A stretch of DNA of 17,718 bases from Candidatus Sumerlaeota bacterium (GTDB lineage Bacteria; Sumerlaeota; Sumerlaeia; JAFGJS01), in the NCBI GenBank assembly GCA_016928995.1, contig JAFGJS010000043.1, positions 1 through 17,718 on the forward strand. Reading direction: 5' to 3'. Under the pieces are notes generated by a model. The model was not told where the DNA came from. It worked only from the letters and a program-made list of their open reading frames with translations, and made no database searches. A program made the translations under genes and the position numbers. This document shows, piece by piece, positions 7,257 through 16,400 of the stretch. Every line of letters starts with the position of its first letter. Within the stretch, counting starts at the first letter, position 1.

Positions 7257-9914
7257 TCAGGCGCCGGGCAGAAGCAGACGCCGGCGCGTCCAGCGAATCG
7301 CGCTGGATTCCAGTTCGGGACACATTCCCTTCAGCAGGCTGAGGGGATTGATCAGCGAATTATTCTGCGAGCGCACATGCAGCGTCAGGCGCGCGCCTTC
7401 CAATGCCAGCTCGGCAAGGACTTCCTTGAGTTCCAGCGGTTTGGCTCCGCGTTTACGTTGCACTTCGACGATGTATGAATCGGACACATGGAAGCGCTCG
7501 ACGATCTCACGGATCGCAGGCAGATGCTCTTCCTGCAGCTCGGCGGCGTAGATTGCGCCAGTGATCGTGGCATCGAGCGAAGGACCGCGCAGTTCAACCT
7601 CGCGCGCGCTGTGAAACTCGATCCCCTCCGGCGCAATGGCGTTTATCTTGGCCATGATTCTGTCCGGATCGGCGCGTTGGTAGAAGAATAAATCAAAGTG
7701 CTCCTCCTCCGCGGCGAATCCCAGACTGAGCGGCGGAGCAAATTGCATCACCGGTTTGGGATGATAGCCCTCCGACCATTTAACCGGCAGCCGCAGCCGC
7801 TGCGTCAGGAGCTGCAGAAAACGGATCATGTCAAGATGCGAGATGTAGCGCTGGCGTCCGGTTTTGCGGTAAGCCATACGCACGCGCTGCACCGGATCGG
7901 CCTGCATTGCGGCTGTTCCCAGCGCCCTTTTTGGATCAATGCGCTTGCCCGAGTCATCCGTGTCTTTTTGGTCCAAACCAAACTTGAATTCATCGGGTAA
8001 TTGAGTCTCTAGCTCGCTCGACGGAGCGTTGACATCCGCATCGCCTGTTCTCTTCCGGCGAGCGTCGCGGACCAGTTCATGATCGAGGCCGTTTTCGGGA
8101 TCGCACGCCTCGCATCCCGCGCATTCATGGCACGAGCAGTCGGCAGTCTCGCGCATATCGTATGCGCATTGGCGCTCCTTCCAGAGGAAGCGCTTGCCCA
8201 GATTCATCCCGATATGATCCCAGGGCAGCAGCTCGTCCTTGTCGCGCATGCGATGGGCGTAGAACGACGGATCGACGCCGGCCGCTTCAAAGGCGTTGAG
8301 CCATTCGTGATGCAGGTGCCACTCGTCCCAGCCGTCGAAACGGCACCCACGCTTCCATGCTTCGAGGATCGCCAGGCCGACGCGCCGGTCGCCGCGCGCC
8401 AGCACCGCTTCGAGCATCGAACAGCGCAGATCATGACGCTTGAGCGCGACGCCGCGTAATTTTCGGAGACCTTGCGCCACGTGTTCATAACGCTTGCGCA
8501 GTTCCTCCTGATCCAGCTGCGGTTCCCATTGGAACGGCGTGTGCGGCTTGGGCACGAACGGTGAAAGGCTGACATTGATGGTAAGCCGTCCGCCATGTCG
8601 CTGCCGCCCGATGCGCCAGGCGCTTTCGACCAGCTCCACAATGCCGTCCAGGTCGGTGTAATCTTCCGTAGGCAGGCCGATCATGAAGTAAAACTTAAGC
8701 GTGCGCCATCCCAGCCGTGTCACCTCATCGACGATTTTCAGCACGTCATCCTGCGAGATGACCTTGTTGATCACCTTGCGCAGCCGCTCGCTGCCGGCCT
8801 CGGGCGCGAAGGTGAAGCCGGTTTTGCGCACCTTGCTGATCTCCGCCGCCAGCCGCACATCGAAAGCGTTGATGCGCAATGACGGCAGCGAAATCGACAC
8901 CATGTCGCGCGAAAGGTTCGCGTTCAACAGCTGCACCGTGGGCAGCAGGCACGTGTAGTCCGCGCTGCTGAGCGAAAGCAGCGAGATTTCGCGGTAGCCC
9001 GTGTTTTCGATTCCCGTTTGCGCGATTTCAAGAATCTGCTCCGGCGTGCGTTCGCGGATCGGCCGCGTGATCATCCCTGCCGCACAGAACCGGCAACCAC
9101 GCGTGCAGCCCCGCTTGATCTCGATGACCAGCCGGTTATGCACCGCCTCCACCATCGGCATGATCGGTTTCAGCGAGCCGGAGTCGCGTCGCAAGTCATA
9201 GATTCGTTTGCGGATCGGCTCAGCGTCCCTTAATTCGCCGGAGGCTTCCTTGCGATAAAACGCCTTCAGCGTGTTGTCCGCGTTGTATTCCGCTTCAAAC
9301 ATCGACGGAACGTAGACTCCCGGAATCGCGTCGAGTCGCCGCAGCCGTTCCGCACGATCTGCGCCTTCGCGTTTCCATTGTGCGCACGCTTCCAGGATCT
9401 CAATCACGGCGTCCTCGCCGTCGCCCAGCACGAAGGCGTCGATGAACATCGCCAGCGGCTCAGGCGCGACGGCCCCCTCTCCGCCGGCGATGATCATCGG
9501 CGCCTTCTCGCCGCGCTCGTCCGCCAGCGGCGCGATGTCCGCCAGATCGAGCATGCTCAACACGTTGGTGTAGTTCATCTCGTACTGCAGCGTGAAGCCG
9601 ATGATGTCGTAATCGCTGAGCGGCCGCATCTGGTCCAACGCGTACAACGGCACGTTCGCGCCGCGAAGTTCCCGCTCCATGTCCGGCCACGGCGCGTACG
9701 TCCGGTCGGCCAGGAACTCCGGCCGCCGGTTGATGTGTTCATAGAGAATCCGGAAGCCGTGATACGACATTCCGATGTCGTATATATCGGGAAACGCCAG
9801 CGCGATGCGCGCCTGCGTCGCGTCCCAGTCCTTTTTGACCGCATTGATTTCGCCGCCGACGTACCGCCCAGGCTTATCCACGCGATTCAACAATGGCTCG
9901 ATCCGAGAAAACAA
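7257..9914 (-). CDS. B12-binding/radical SAM protein fused to DUF2344 (TIGR03960-TIGR03936 type)
   Basis: An 885-residue two-part protein. Residues about 1-250 form the B12-binding-like region typical of TIGR03960 (ALAFPDIYDIGMSYHGFRILY near 38-58; IIAGGEGAVAPEPL near 141-154). The radical SAM core follows with KRGCTRGCRFC, whose C270, C274 and C277 should hold a 4Fe-4S cluster for S-adenosylmethionine cleavage. A Cys-rich knot with C593, C595, C598, C601 and C604 lies near the end of this half. After a charged linker, residues about 676-880 match the DUF2344 type (YRKTGRQRYISHLDMIRF, WSEGYHPKPVMQFAPPL). In many bacteria the two halves are separate adjacent genes; here they are one. The substrate is unknown. 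The start is TTG at 9914, fixed by a perfect AAGGAG 7 nt upstream. Confidence 0.9.
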   Translation of the reverse strand: MFSRIEPLLNRVDKPGRYVGGEINAVKKDWDATQARIALAFPDIYDIGMSYHGFRILYEHINRRPEFLADRTYAPWPDMERELRGANVPLYALDQMRPLSDYDIIGFTLQYEMNYTNVLSMLDLADIAPLADERGEKAPMIIAGGEGAVAPEPLAMFIDAFVLGDGEDAVIEILEACAQWKREGADRAERLRRLDAIPGVYVPSMFEAEYNADNTLKAFYRKEASGELRDAEPIRKRIYDLRRDSGSLKPIMPMVEAVHNRLVIEIKRGCTRGCRFCAAGMITRPIRERTPEQILEIAQTGIENTGYREISLLSLSSADYTCLLPTVQLLNANLSRDMVSISLPSLRINAFDVRLAAEISKVRKTGFTFAPEAGSERLRKVINKVISQDDVLKIVDEVTRLGWRTLKFYFMIGLPTEDYTDLDGIVELVESAWRIGRQRHGGRLTINVSLSPFVPKPHTPFQWEPQLDQEELRKRYEHVAQGLRKLRGVALKRHDLRCSMLEAVLARGDRRVGLAILEAWKRGCRFDGWDEWHLHHEWLNAFEAAGVDPSFYAHRMRDKDELLPWDHIGMNLGKRFLWKERQCAYDMRETADCSCHECAGCEACDPENGLDHELVRDARRKRTGDADVNAPSSELETQLPDEFKFGLDQKDTDDSGKRIDPKRALGTAAMQADPVQRVRMAYRKTGRQRYISHLDMIRFLQLLTQRLRLPVKWSEGYHPKPVMQFAPPLSLGFAAEEEHFDLFFYQRADPDRIMAKINAIAPEGIEFHSAREVELRGPSLDATITGAIYAAELQEEHLPAIREIVERFHVSDSYIVEVQRKRGAKPLELKEVLAELALEGARLTLHVRSQNNSLINPLSLLKGMCPELESSAIRWTRRRLLLPGA

Positions 9915-9921
9915 CGCCTCG

Positions 9922-9927
9922 CTCCTT
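9922..9927 (-). promoter_or_regulatory. Shine-Dalgarno AAGGAG fixing a TTG start
   Basis: On the - strand AAGGAG precedes the TTG at 9912-9914 by 7 nt. The next methionine, at residue 49, lies inside the conserved domain, so TTG is the real start. Confidence 0.7.
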
Positions 9928-10044
9928 GGCTGCTTGCTTTTAATAAGAAACTAATTTTTCATTATCCGGATTGACCCGCAACAACATTATGCTGCGATAA
10001 TAAGGCGTGACTTGCGGCGTTCAAAAGGTGGGGAATGGAAAAGA

Positions 10045-10093
10045 ATGGGACGGGCGACCGGATTTGAACCGGCGACCAACGGAGCCACGATCC
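10045..10093 (-). pseudogene. 3'-half fragment of tRNA-His, att-like
   Basis: This stretch matches the intact tRNA-His at 13209-13257 at 46 of 49 positions, and the first 33 bp (10045-10077) are identical. The copy covers the encoded CCA, acceptor 3' strand, T arm, variable loop and anticodon loop. It then loses similarity inside the anticodon stem, so no D arm or 5' acceptor strand exists. It cannot fold as a tRNA. One change also turns the invariant U33 before the GTG anticodon into C. Its position beyond the 3' end of the intact tRNA fits the distal attachment-site remnant of an integrated element; an old partial duplication is the alternative. Confidence 0.8.
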
Positions 10094-10344
10094 CTGCTTA
10101 TGCCTTCTTATTCCTTGTCATAAGTAATGTGAGCAGAGCGACAAGAATTGGAATCCTCATAATGGCAACGATTTAGTATGATTTTATTTGTTATATGAAT
10201 CAATATAATGATTTGATCGGATTATCGAAGGGATCGAAAAAAATTTAAGAAACAATGCAATTTTTGGTCAGATTGAGTGTCCTTTCTTATATAAGGGCGC
10301 GAAATTCGCATTCTATCAAGATCGACACCTGATCGAGCCGACAT

Positions 10345-10349
10345 GGAGG
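10345..10349 (+). promoter_or_regulatory. Shine-Dalgarno GGAGG fixing a GTG start
   Basis: GGAGG followed by a 6-nt spacer precedes the GTG at 10356, giving a clear initiation site for the sigma-factor gene. Confidence 0.7.
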
Positions 10350-10355
10350 AGCGCC

Positions 10356-11723
10356 GTGCATTTGGATGAAGAGGCTCGCACGGATCTGAAATTGATTCGT
10401 GCAGCTCAAGATGGGGATGTGTTAGCGTTTGAGGCGATTGTCGAGCGCTATTTTTCAATGATCTACGCCATCACTTACAGCAGGTTGGGAAATCGCGAGG
10501 CGGCGGAGGATCTCACTCAGGAGGTTTTTCTTCGCGTCTATCTCCATTTCGATCAATTGCAGAATCCAGAACGCTTTGTTCCCTGGCTTTGTCGGATCGC
10601 CCGAAACCTTGCGATCAATCGGGGAAAGCAGAACTACCGTCATTCGAAGCTGCTATCTCTAGCGCCTGAGACGACGGAGAATATTCCAGATGAGACGGAA
10701 ATAAATGCGCAGGAAACCATGACACAAAACGAAGAAAACAGAATCGTACATCAAGCAATCATGCAATTGCCGCCAAATTTACGCGAAGTTGTGCTGTTGC
10801 ACTTCATGGAAGGGCTAAACAAAGCGCAGATCGCTACACGGATGGATTCACATCCTTCAACCGTCGGGCGCCAATTGGATAAGGCCCTTCTCTCGCTGAG
10901 ACAATTGCTGACGCCCGTTCTTCATGAATCGATGAAGGCCTTGAGACCGAATCGCCGGATTGTGCGTCGCACAGTTGTGCAAATCGGCCTGGTGTCCGCG
11001 CTGTCGGCGAATGCCAAGGACGCTCTTGCGTTAGCGGACGGGGGGGCTGACGCGATTGCGGCCGCCGGCGCGGTGGGGGGGAGCATTGGAAAGACGACAG
11101 GCGTGAGCGGCATCGGGAGCGCTCTACTTTGGATGATGAAAAGGACATCCATTCAGTATTTTTCCAACAAAACTGCGGCGGTTATTGTAACGACGATCGG
11201 GATGATTGCGGGGGGATTTTATTTTGTATCGGAATATCAATCCGGCGGACCGCCGCATTATCGCAGGGAAATCAGGGAGGTTCGAAGGGCTTTTCTGGCC
11301 TACCAGGCCCATGTTCGCGCGGGAAATGCGATCGCCGCGGCGGATGCATGGGATACTGAGTCGCTGGCAAGATTGTCAGGGCGCGACGAAAGATGGTTGC
11401 ATACCAATTTGGGAGGACACGCGATCGTCGATGAGTCACGACAAATGATCGGCAATCTCACTATTGATTCGATTTCTGTATTTCGAACGGAAGCAGTCGA
11501 ATTGATTCCTCTTTCGCTTGATTCTTCAATGAAAGAAGTTTCTGAACCGGTGCGGATCGAGCCTCCGATCATGGAAGTGAAGGCCGGGGTATGGAACGGT
11601 TATTTTCACAAGAATGGAAACGAGTGGAAATTGATTAATGATGAGTCTCCGTTAAAAGAGGAAATGGAATCTTTCGGTCGATGGCAAGTGACGCCAATCG
11701 AAGAGGATAATGAGATGAATTGA
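10356..11723 (+). CDS. ECF-like sigma factor fused to a membrane anchor and outer domain
   Basis: A 455-residue protein starting at GTG with GGAGG upstream. Residues about 20-95 are sigma region 2 (AFEAIVERYFSMIY, EAAEDLTQEVFLRVY, FVPWLCRIARNLAINR). Residues about 130-185 are sigma region 4 (IMQLPPNLREVVLLHFMEG, then a helix-turn-helix QIATRMDSHPSTVGRQLDKA). A low-complexity Ala/Gly-rich linker follows (205-258), then one hydrophobic helix AAVIVTTIGMIAGGFYFV (about 274-291). The C-terminal 150 residues, predicted to be outside the inner membrane, begin with an amphipathic helix and then strand-like segments, loosely recalling NTF2/SnoaL-like folds (weak). ECF factors are usually held by a separate anti-sigma factor; none is adjacent, so the outer domain may sense the signal itself. 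The downstream propeller gene could be its target or partner. By eye its DNA is more AT-rich than the genes outside the tRNA repeats. Confidence 0.85.
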   Translation: MHLDEEARTDLKLIRAAQDGDVLAFEAIVERYFSMIYAITYSRLGNREAAEDLTQEVFLRVYLHFDQLQNPERFVPWLCRIARNLAINRGKQNYRHSKLLSLAPETTENIPDETEINAQETMTQNEENRIVHQAIMQLPPNLREVVLLHFMEGLNKAQIATRMDSHPSTVGRQLDKALLSLRQLLTPVLHESMKALRPNRRIVRRTVVQIGLVSALSANAKDALALADGGADAIAAAGAVGGSIGKTTGVSGIGSALLWMMKRTSIQYFSNKTAAVIVTTIGMIAGGFYFVSEYQSGGPPHYRREIREVRRAFLAYQAHVRAGNAIAAADAWDTESLARLSGRDERWLHTNLGGHAIVDESRQMIGNLTIDSISVFRTEAVELIPLSLDSSMKEVSEPVRIEPPIMEVKAGVWNGYFHKNGNEWKLINDESPLKEEMESFGRWQVTPIEEDNEMN

Positions 11724-11911
11724 TTATCCAATTCATAAAGTCGTTTTAACAATTCGCCTTCTGTGTGTGGAGCCGCAGAGCCGCATCGTTCTCTCCAAGC
11801 GATATTCATACGAAATCAGGGAGGAATAAACGCTTAAAAAGCGCGCTGGCACAACATACCCAAAAATCGAAAAAGAATCACACAATCAACGTTTGGAACA
11901 GGAGCCTTATT

Positions 11912-13183
11912 ATGTTCATGAAAATGCTTTCCTCGGTTTTAACAATCACTCTATTGATTGGATCACATGCATTTTGCGTTACGCAAACAATTCAAATCGA
12001 TGCAGCCGCTAATAGATATAGTGGAACATTTTCCGCTGACGTGGCGATGGCGCCAACCGGCGAGTTTGTTGTTGTCTGGTGCAACGGAAACCCAGCCTCG
12101 GGGAATATTCATGGACACCGATACGACTCAACCGGAAATCCGATTGGGAATTCGTTTGCGATTTCCGCCGTTGACTATTCATATAAGCCTCGCATCGCCA
12201 TGGCGTCATCCGGCGAGTTTATTGTCGTATGGCATCGGATAGACTATGACAATCCATTATCCGACGATGTGGCGACAATTCATGCCCGTCGATATAATGC
12301 GCAAGCGACAGCGCTTGGACCGGAATTCCGAGTCGACACGAATGAACCGACGGTGAGTTTGCCTTCATATTTGGCAAGATTTCCTGATGTGTCCATGAAT
12401 GACGATGGCGCTTTTGTCGTCGTCTGGTCCAACTGCACCGGCCCTGGCGGACATAGCATTGTGGATTATCACATCCATGGCCGCGCTTATAATTCCTCAG
12501 GCGTCGCTTATGGATCGGAATTCAGAATTTCGAACCTGGCCCATACCGACATGCCCTGTTCGACGATCGATGCAGACGGCGACTTTATCGTATGCTGGGA
12601 ACATCATGGCGATGCGAATCACCTTCCATACGATTCATATTTAAACACCCGGCATTATAATGCAGATGGAACACCCAAAAACGATCCGACTCAAATCAGT
12701 CCCGCGATTATCTCCCCGGGAGCCACATATTTTAGAATAGCGATGAATGAAGATGGGGATTACGGCGTTGTCTGGCATCGTTATGATGCGGAGGATATTC
12801 AATGCCGGCAATTCGCTTCTTCCGGCGCCGCGTCAACTTCAGCATTCAAATTGATTGGAATCGCCCATCATTATTACCTATCCGGTTTTTGTATGAAAGC
12901 CGATGGGCGTTTCATCGTTTCCTGGCTGGAAATGACTGACGCTGGAGAAAATGTATATGCCGCATGGTTTAATCAAAACGGAGATCAAAGGACGATGGTG
13001 ACACGAATCAGCACTCCCTTGAATGAGGCCCAGGCATCGTACGGCATGGCCATTAATGAAAACAATCAAGCCGTTCTTATCTGGGAAAAAGCAGAAGCGG
13101 ACGGATACCATCTCATTGGAACGCTGAATCCCACATTCGTAAATATGCCGACATCGACGCTTGATTGGCGGCGTTACCAATAA
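11912..13183 (+). CDS. Secreted seven-repeat beta-propeller-like protein
   Basis: A 423-residue exported protein. The frame is open back to 11765, but the ATG at 11912 is chosen because AGGAG lies 7 nt upstream and the protein then begins with a signal peptide (MFMKMLSSVLTITLLIGSHA). The rest holds seven imperfect repeats of about 45-55 residues. Each has a core like D-V-A-M-x-x-x-G-E-F-V-V-V-W, a variable loop, then H-x-R-x-Y-N/D-x-x-G and a closing strand such as GSEFRIS. Examples are APTGEFVVVW, NDDGAFVVVW, DADGDFIVCW, NEDGDYGVVW and KADGRFIVSW. Seven repeats suggest a seven-bladed propeller. No catalytic motif, membrane anchor or sorting tail is visible, so binding or surface display is only an inference. 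It follows the sigma-factor gene by 188 bp on the same strand, and no terminator was found between them. Confidence 0.8.
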   Translation: MFMKMLSSVLTITLLIGSHAFCVTQTIQIDAAANRYSGTFSADVAMAPTGEFVVVWCNGNPASGNIHGHRYDSTGNPIGNSFAISAVDYSYKPRIAMASSGEFIVVWHRIDYDNPLSDDVATIHARRYNAQATALGPEFRVDTNEPTVSLPSYLARFPDVSMNDDGAFVVVWSNCTGPGGHSIVDYHIHGRAYNSSGVAYGSEFRISNLAHTDMPCSTIDADGDFIVCWEHHGDANHLPYDSYLNTRHYNADGTPKNDPTQISPAIISPGATYFRIAMNEDGDYGVVWHRYDAEDIQCRQFASSGAASTSAFKLIGIAHHYYLSGFCMKADGRFIVSWLEMTDAGENVYAAWFNQNGDQRTMVTRISTPLNEAQASYGMAINENNQAVLIWEKAEADGYHLIGTLNPTFVNMPTSTLDWRRYQ

Positions 13184-13209
13184 TCCAATGAGTAGGAATT
13201 ACAAATTGA

Positions 13210-13287
13210 TGGGACGGGCGACCGGATTTGAACCGGCGACCTACGGAACCACAATCCGTCGCTCTAACCAACTGAGCTACGCCCGCC
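13210..13287 (-). tRNA. tRNA-His (GTG)
   Basis: A complete cloverleaf reads on the - strand. The 5' end carries the extra G(-1) typical of histidine tRNA, opposite C73. The acceptor stem is GCGGGCG with CGCCCGT, the D arm GCTC/GAGC, the anticodon stem ACGGA/TCCGT with loop TTGTGGT (anticodon GTG), and the T arm GCCGG-TTCAAAT-CCGGT. CCA is encoded at the 3' end. A possible promoter is TTGACT (13363-13368, - strand) with a poor -10, CAGACT, 17 bp on. The 3' half is duplicated at 10045-10093. Confidence 0.95.
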
Positions 13288-13474
13288 ATTGTTTCCGCAA
13301 AAAACCGCTAAAGAATCCCGTATCAACCAACGGGCGCAAAGTCTGTGCAATCCCACGAACCAAGTCAACAGCAAATTTAAGATTTTTCATCGCTGTTTTG
13401 ATGATGAATCACAAGCAATACGAACGCGAAACAGCTGCATTGATCGCTGATTTTTATGTTCATATTGCGAAATG

Positions 13475-16400
13475 TCATTCAAGCGGCGACGGCGTGAATG
13501 GATCGAGGCGAAGTTTTTCCCCGTTAATGTCAGCCGTGACCGCTTGATCGGTTTCGATGGCCGAGACCTTGCCGTTATTCAGTTGCAGGATGAACGCGCA
13601 CGGCTGATCGAAGGTCACGTCGGCTTGGCCGTCGTTGTCGAGGTCGATGGAATCGCCCACGCCTCCCGCCGACGTGCGGCCGACATACAGCGCGCCTTCC
13701 ACGCGGCCCAGCACGCTTGAGAAGTTCAGACCATCCCGTTTGAAACTCGCCCGCACGCTCTCCGCGTCAGGATCGCCTGCGTTTCGTGGATAGACGAAAG
13801 TCTCCACGGTCCCTCGATTGGAATCCGTGACGCGAACGGGGCGGAAGTCGCCATATCCGCCGCGCACGGAGGGGCTGTTCGCGTCGAGTTGATGCGACAG
13901 CTGCAGCGCGATGAAGTTTTGCTGATCCGGCTCCGGCTCCGACGGCATGGCGGGATAAACGCGTAATTCGTCGATGACCGCCTGATTGCCGGAATCGCCG
14001 GCCGGTTCGATGCGGATGGTGTTCTTCGTTCCGCGTTCAAGCGTTACGGGCGCGTAAAGCTGATGCCAATCGTCCCAGGCGCCGGTGCTGAGAAACACAA
14101 GGTCCGGTTGAGGAACCTGATTGACGATCAGTTTCATCCGCCGCATCGCTTTGCGATCCACGCCCAGCGCGTAGTGGAATCCAATGGTTGTCGCGCCGCC
14201 CTCGCCGCCGTCAACGCCGGTCCATTCCAGCGCTTCATCGGCTTTTGCCGCCTGCGAGGCTGGCTGCACGCTCTGCGCGCCGTTCATGCGAGGATACGCG
14301 GTCGAAGCGATCGACTCAGCGATTTGCGTATTCAGCACGGTTCGGCCGTCGAACTCGAACAGCGGCCAGATCACGCCGAACTGCTCAGGCATCATATCGC
14401 CGGAGACGCAACGGGTGTCCACCAGCGCGCCGTCGGGCGTGAGCGTCAGCTGCATTTCAAAGGCTGGTCCGGTCTGTCCGGGCAGCGGCGCGATGGTGTA
14501 TGTGCCGCGCACGAGCAGGGGATGCACGAATTCCGTGTGGAACTTGCCTTGGAAACGCTTGGGCTGAAGGCACACGCGCGTCCACTTGCCGTTTTCCAGG
14601 AACGCAGGCGAGAAGCTGACGCCATCGCTGAAGTCGGGATTGACGTGTCCGGCGCCGGGTCCGAGGCGCGATTCGAAGCCCATCCTGCTGAAACGCGTGA
14701 TGCCCAGCGTATGCCACTGCACCCAGCCGTAGGCGTCGGTTTCGCCCCGTGTGCAGATTTGCGCCTGCATTCCCCCGGCATTAAGGAAAATATTGCTGAA
14801 GGACGGGTCCAAGGTCACGGCGTATCCGCCGATCTCGCTGGGCGTCGCCTGCTCGGGGATCTCGGTCTTGCGTCCCTGCAGCGTCTCCGTCAGGCAGGTC
14901 AGCGTGAAACAGCCGTAATTGGTCAGGCCGCTCCAGGAGGCGTAGCGATGTTTCAGGCTGGAGTGGAATTGATTTTTCGTGATCGAGAACCAGCCGCGCT
15001 CCTGCTGGAAACGCGCGTGGCTCTGCAGCAGTAATTGGGTGGCGCGGCGGAATTGCCCGGCAAGGCGGAGATTGCCCTTTTGCGCGAAAATCTCGGCCAT
15101 GCGCTCGAAGCCCACGGAATAGATCGTATCGTCCCAGATATGCTCGCCGGTCCGGCCGCCGCCCGGCGCCTCGCCGGAGCCGCTCATCAGCAGCAGCGAA
15201 GAACGGAGATTGTGCTCGATAATGGCACGCATCTCATCCGCCGACGGCCCGTTATAGCCGAATCCGAGCATCTTGAGCAAGTTGGCGGTTGTCGCGCCGT
15301 TGTACGCGAATGTTTCCGGATCGGCGGTGTGGTCGTGATACAAGCAGAAATTTGGTTTCAGTCCGTAACGTTGCGAGTCCTCTAGGAAGCGCTCTCTTTG
15401 GCCGCCTTCGGCCTTTTGCAGCCAGCAGGCCTCGTTCCAGGCGACGCCATCGGAGATGTAGCCGTCCTGTTCGCGCAGCCATTCTCCCTCCATCGCGAAC
15501 GTGCGCCAGTTTTGCCGGACATTCATGTTCATAAAGACATTGCGGTTGGCGCTCAGGCGTTTTTTCCAGGTCTCGATTCGCTCTCCGGTGATCTGCGGAT
15601 ATTGCGCCTGCAGCGACTCATAGATGCGCAGCGCCTTGACAATCGGAGCAGCGAAAAATTCGCCGTGATTGCCGTTGCACTTGCCGCTGGAGATGTCCAG
15701 CGTGGCGCGATCCAGCGCGCGCGCGCCTTGTTCCGCCAGGTCGATCGAACGGCCTTCGGTGAGCAGCACGGCGACGATAAACGAGAAATGCGGTGTCGCA
15801 TACTGAATCTCCACGTTGTCAAAGGGATCGATGATCGCTCCGTTTTTAGCGTCGGATGGATTCGCTTCATTCCAGTGCTGACACTCCGCCAGCGCGTGAA
15901 TGGCCCGTTCGATCCGGTCGAATTGCGCGCTTTTTGGCTCGTTCACCGGCGTCCAGGGACGTGAGGTGAGATGGAAACGGATTTCTGGCAGGTATTCCGG
16001 CTGACTCGCCTCAACCGTGCTGGGCGTCTTTTCCGCGGCGTTTTGTATGTCCTCGAACGTCACAGCCTGTCGTGTGACGTTCGGCTCTCTGTCTTCCATT
16101 GTCGGCTCCAGTGTGAGCGAATTTATGACCCAGTTGTCCTCGGGCGAATCGAAGATCATTTCGACTGAATCTTGAGCGGTGATCGTCACGGTCAGCGTGG
16201 CGAACTCCGAACGCGCCGGATTCATCAGCGGCAGTTCAAGCGTGTTCCCCGAGATCCTTACGCGGGTGACATGGTCGCCGTATTCCATGTCGCCGCTGAC
16301 GATAGTCAATAGATACTTGCCTGGTTTCAGTCCCGCGATGCGAAACGTGGCTGGGCCTTGGCCAAAGATAAAATCCCGGCGGCTGTCACCCGGTGTCGTC

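Larger units (their letters stand above)
9915..10355. other. Gene-free stretch between divergent genes
   Basis: No credible protein gene was found in this 441-bp region. It contains the leader of the - strand radical SAM gene, a 3' half copy of tRNA-His (10045-10093), an AT-rich segment (about 10140-10300) with an AATCA-N6-TGATT palindrome (10198-10213), and the leader of the + strand sigma-factor gene. A weak promoter candidate for that gene is TTGGTC (10264-10269) with TTATAT (10287-10292) at 17 bp. A GATCGA direct repeat with an 11-bp period (10320-10325 and 10331-10336) lies in the leader. Confidence 0.5.
10045..13241. mobile_element. Candidate integrated element bounded by tRNA-His 3' repeats
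   Basis: Perfect 33-bp direct repeats (10045-10077 and 13209-13241), offset by 3164 bp, bound this segment. One repeat is the 3' end of the intact tRNA-His; the other is a free-standing fragment located past that 3' end, as expected when an element inserts into a tRNA gene and restores it. Inside are only the membrane-anchored sigma-factor gene and the propeller gene. No integrase, excisionase or replication gene is present, so if it is an element it is a decayed one or depends on an integrase in trans. A partial tRNA duplication with intervening resident genes would look similar. Confidence 0.5.

Noticed and set aside
9378-9974. A 198-residue + strand frame
   Set aside because: It is the reverse of the conserved N-terminal domain of the radical SAM protein and has an Arg/Val/His-rich shadow composition.
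11770-11785. Tandem 8-bp repeat GAGCCGCA
   Set aside because: Only two copies, no symmetry, and not at a promoter; probably chance.
11765-11911. N-terminal extension of the propeller frame from a GTG at 11765
   Set aside because: The extension is basic low-complexity sequence and would bury the signal peptide; the ATG at 11912 has a proper AGGAG.
13161-13547. A 128-residue + strand frame
   Set aside because: It runs through the tRNA-His gene in antisense and into the end of the enzyme gene; its RATGFEPATYG segment is just the tRNA translated.
14063-15034. A 323-residue + strand frame
   Set aside because: It is antisense to the large secreted enzyme, is rich in His, Arg and Ala as GC-rich shadows are, and has no ribosome binding site.
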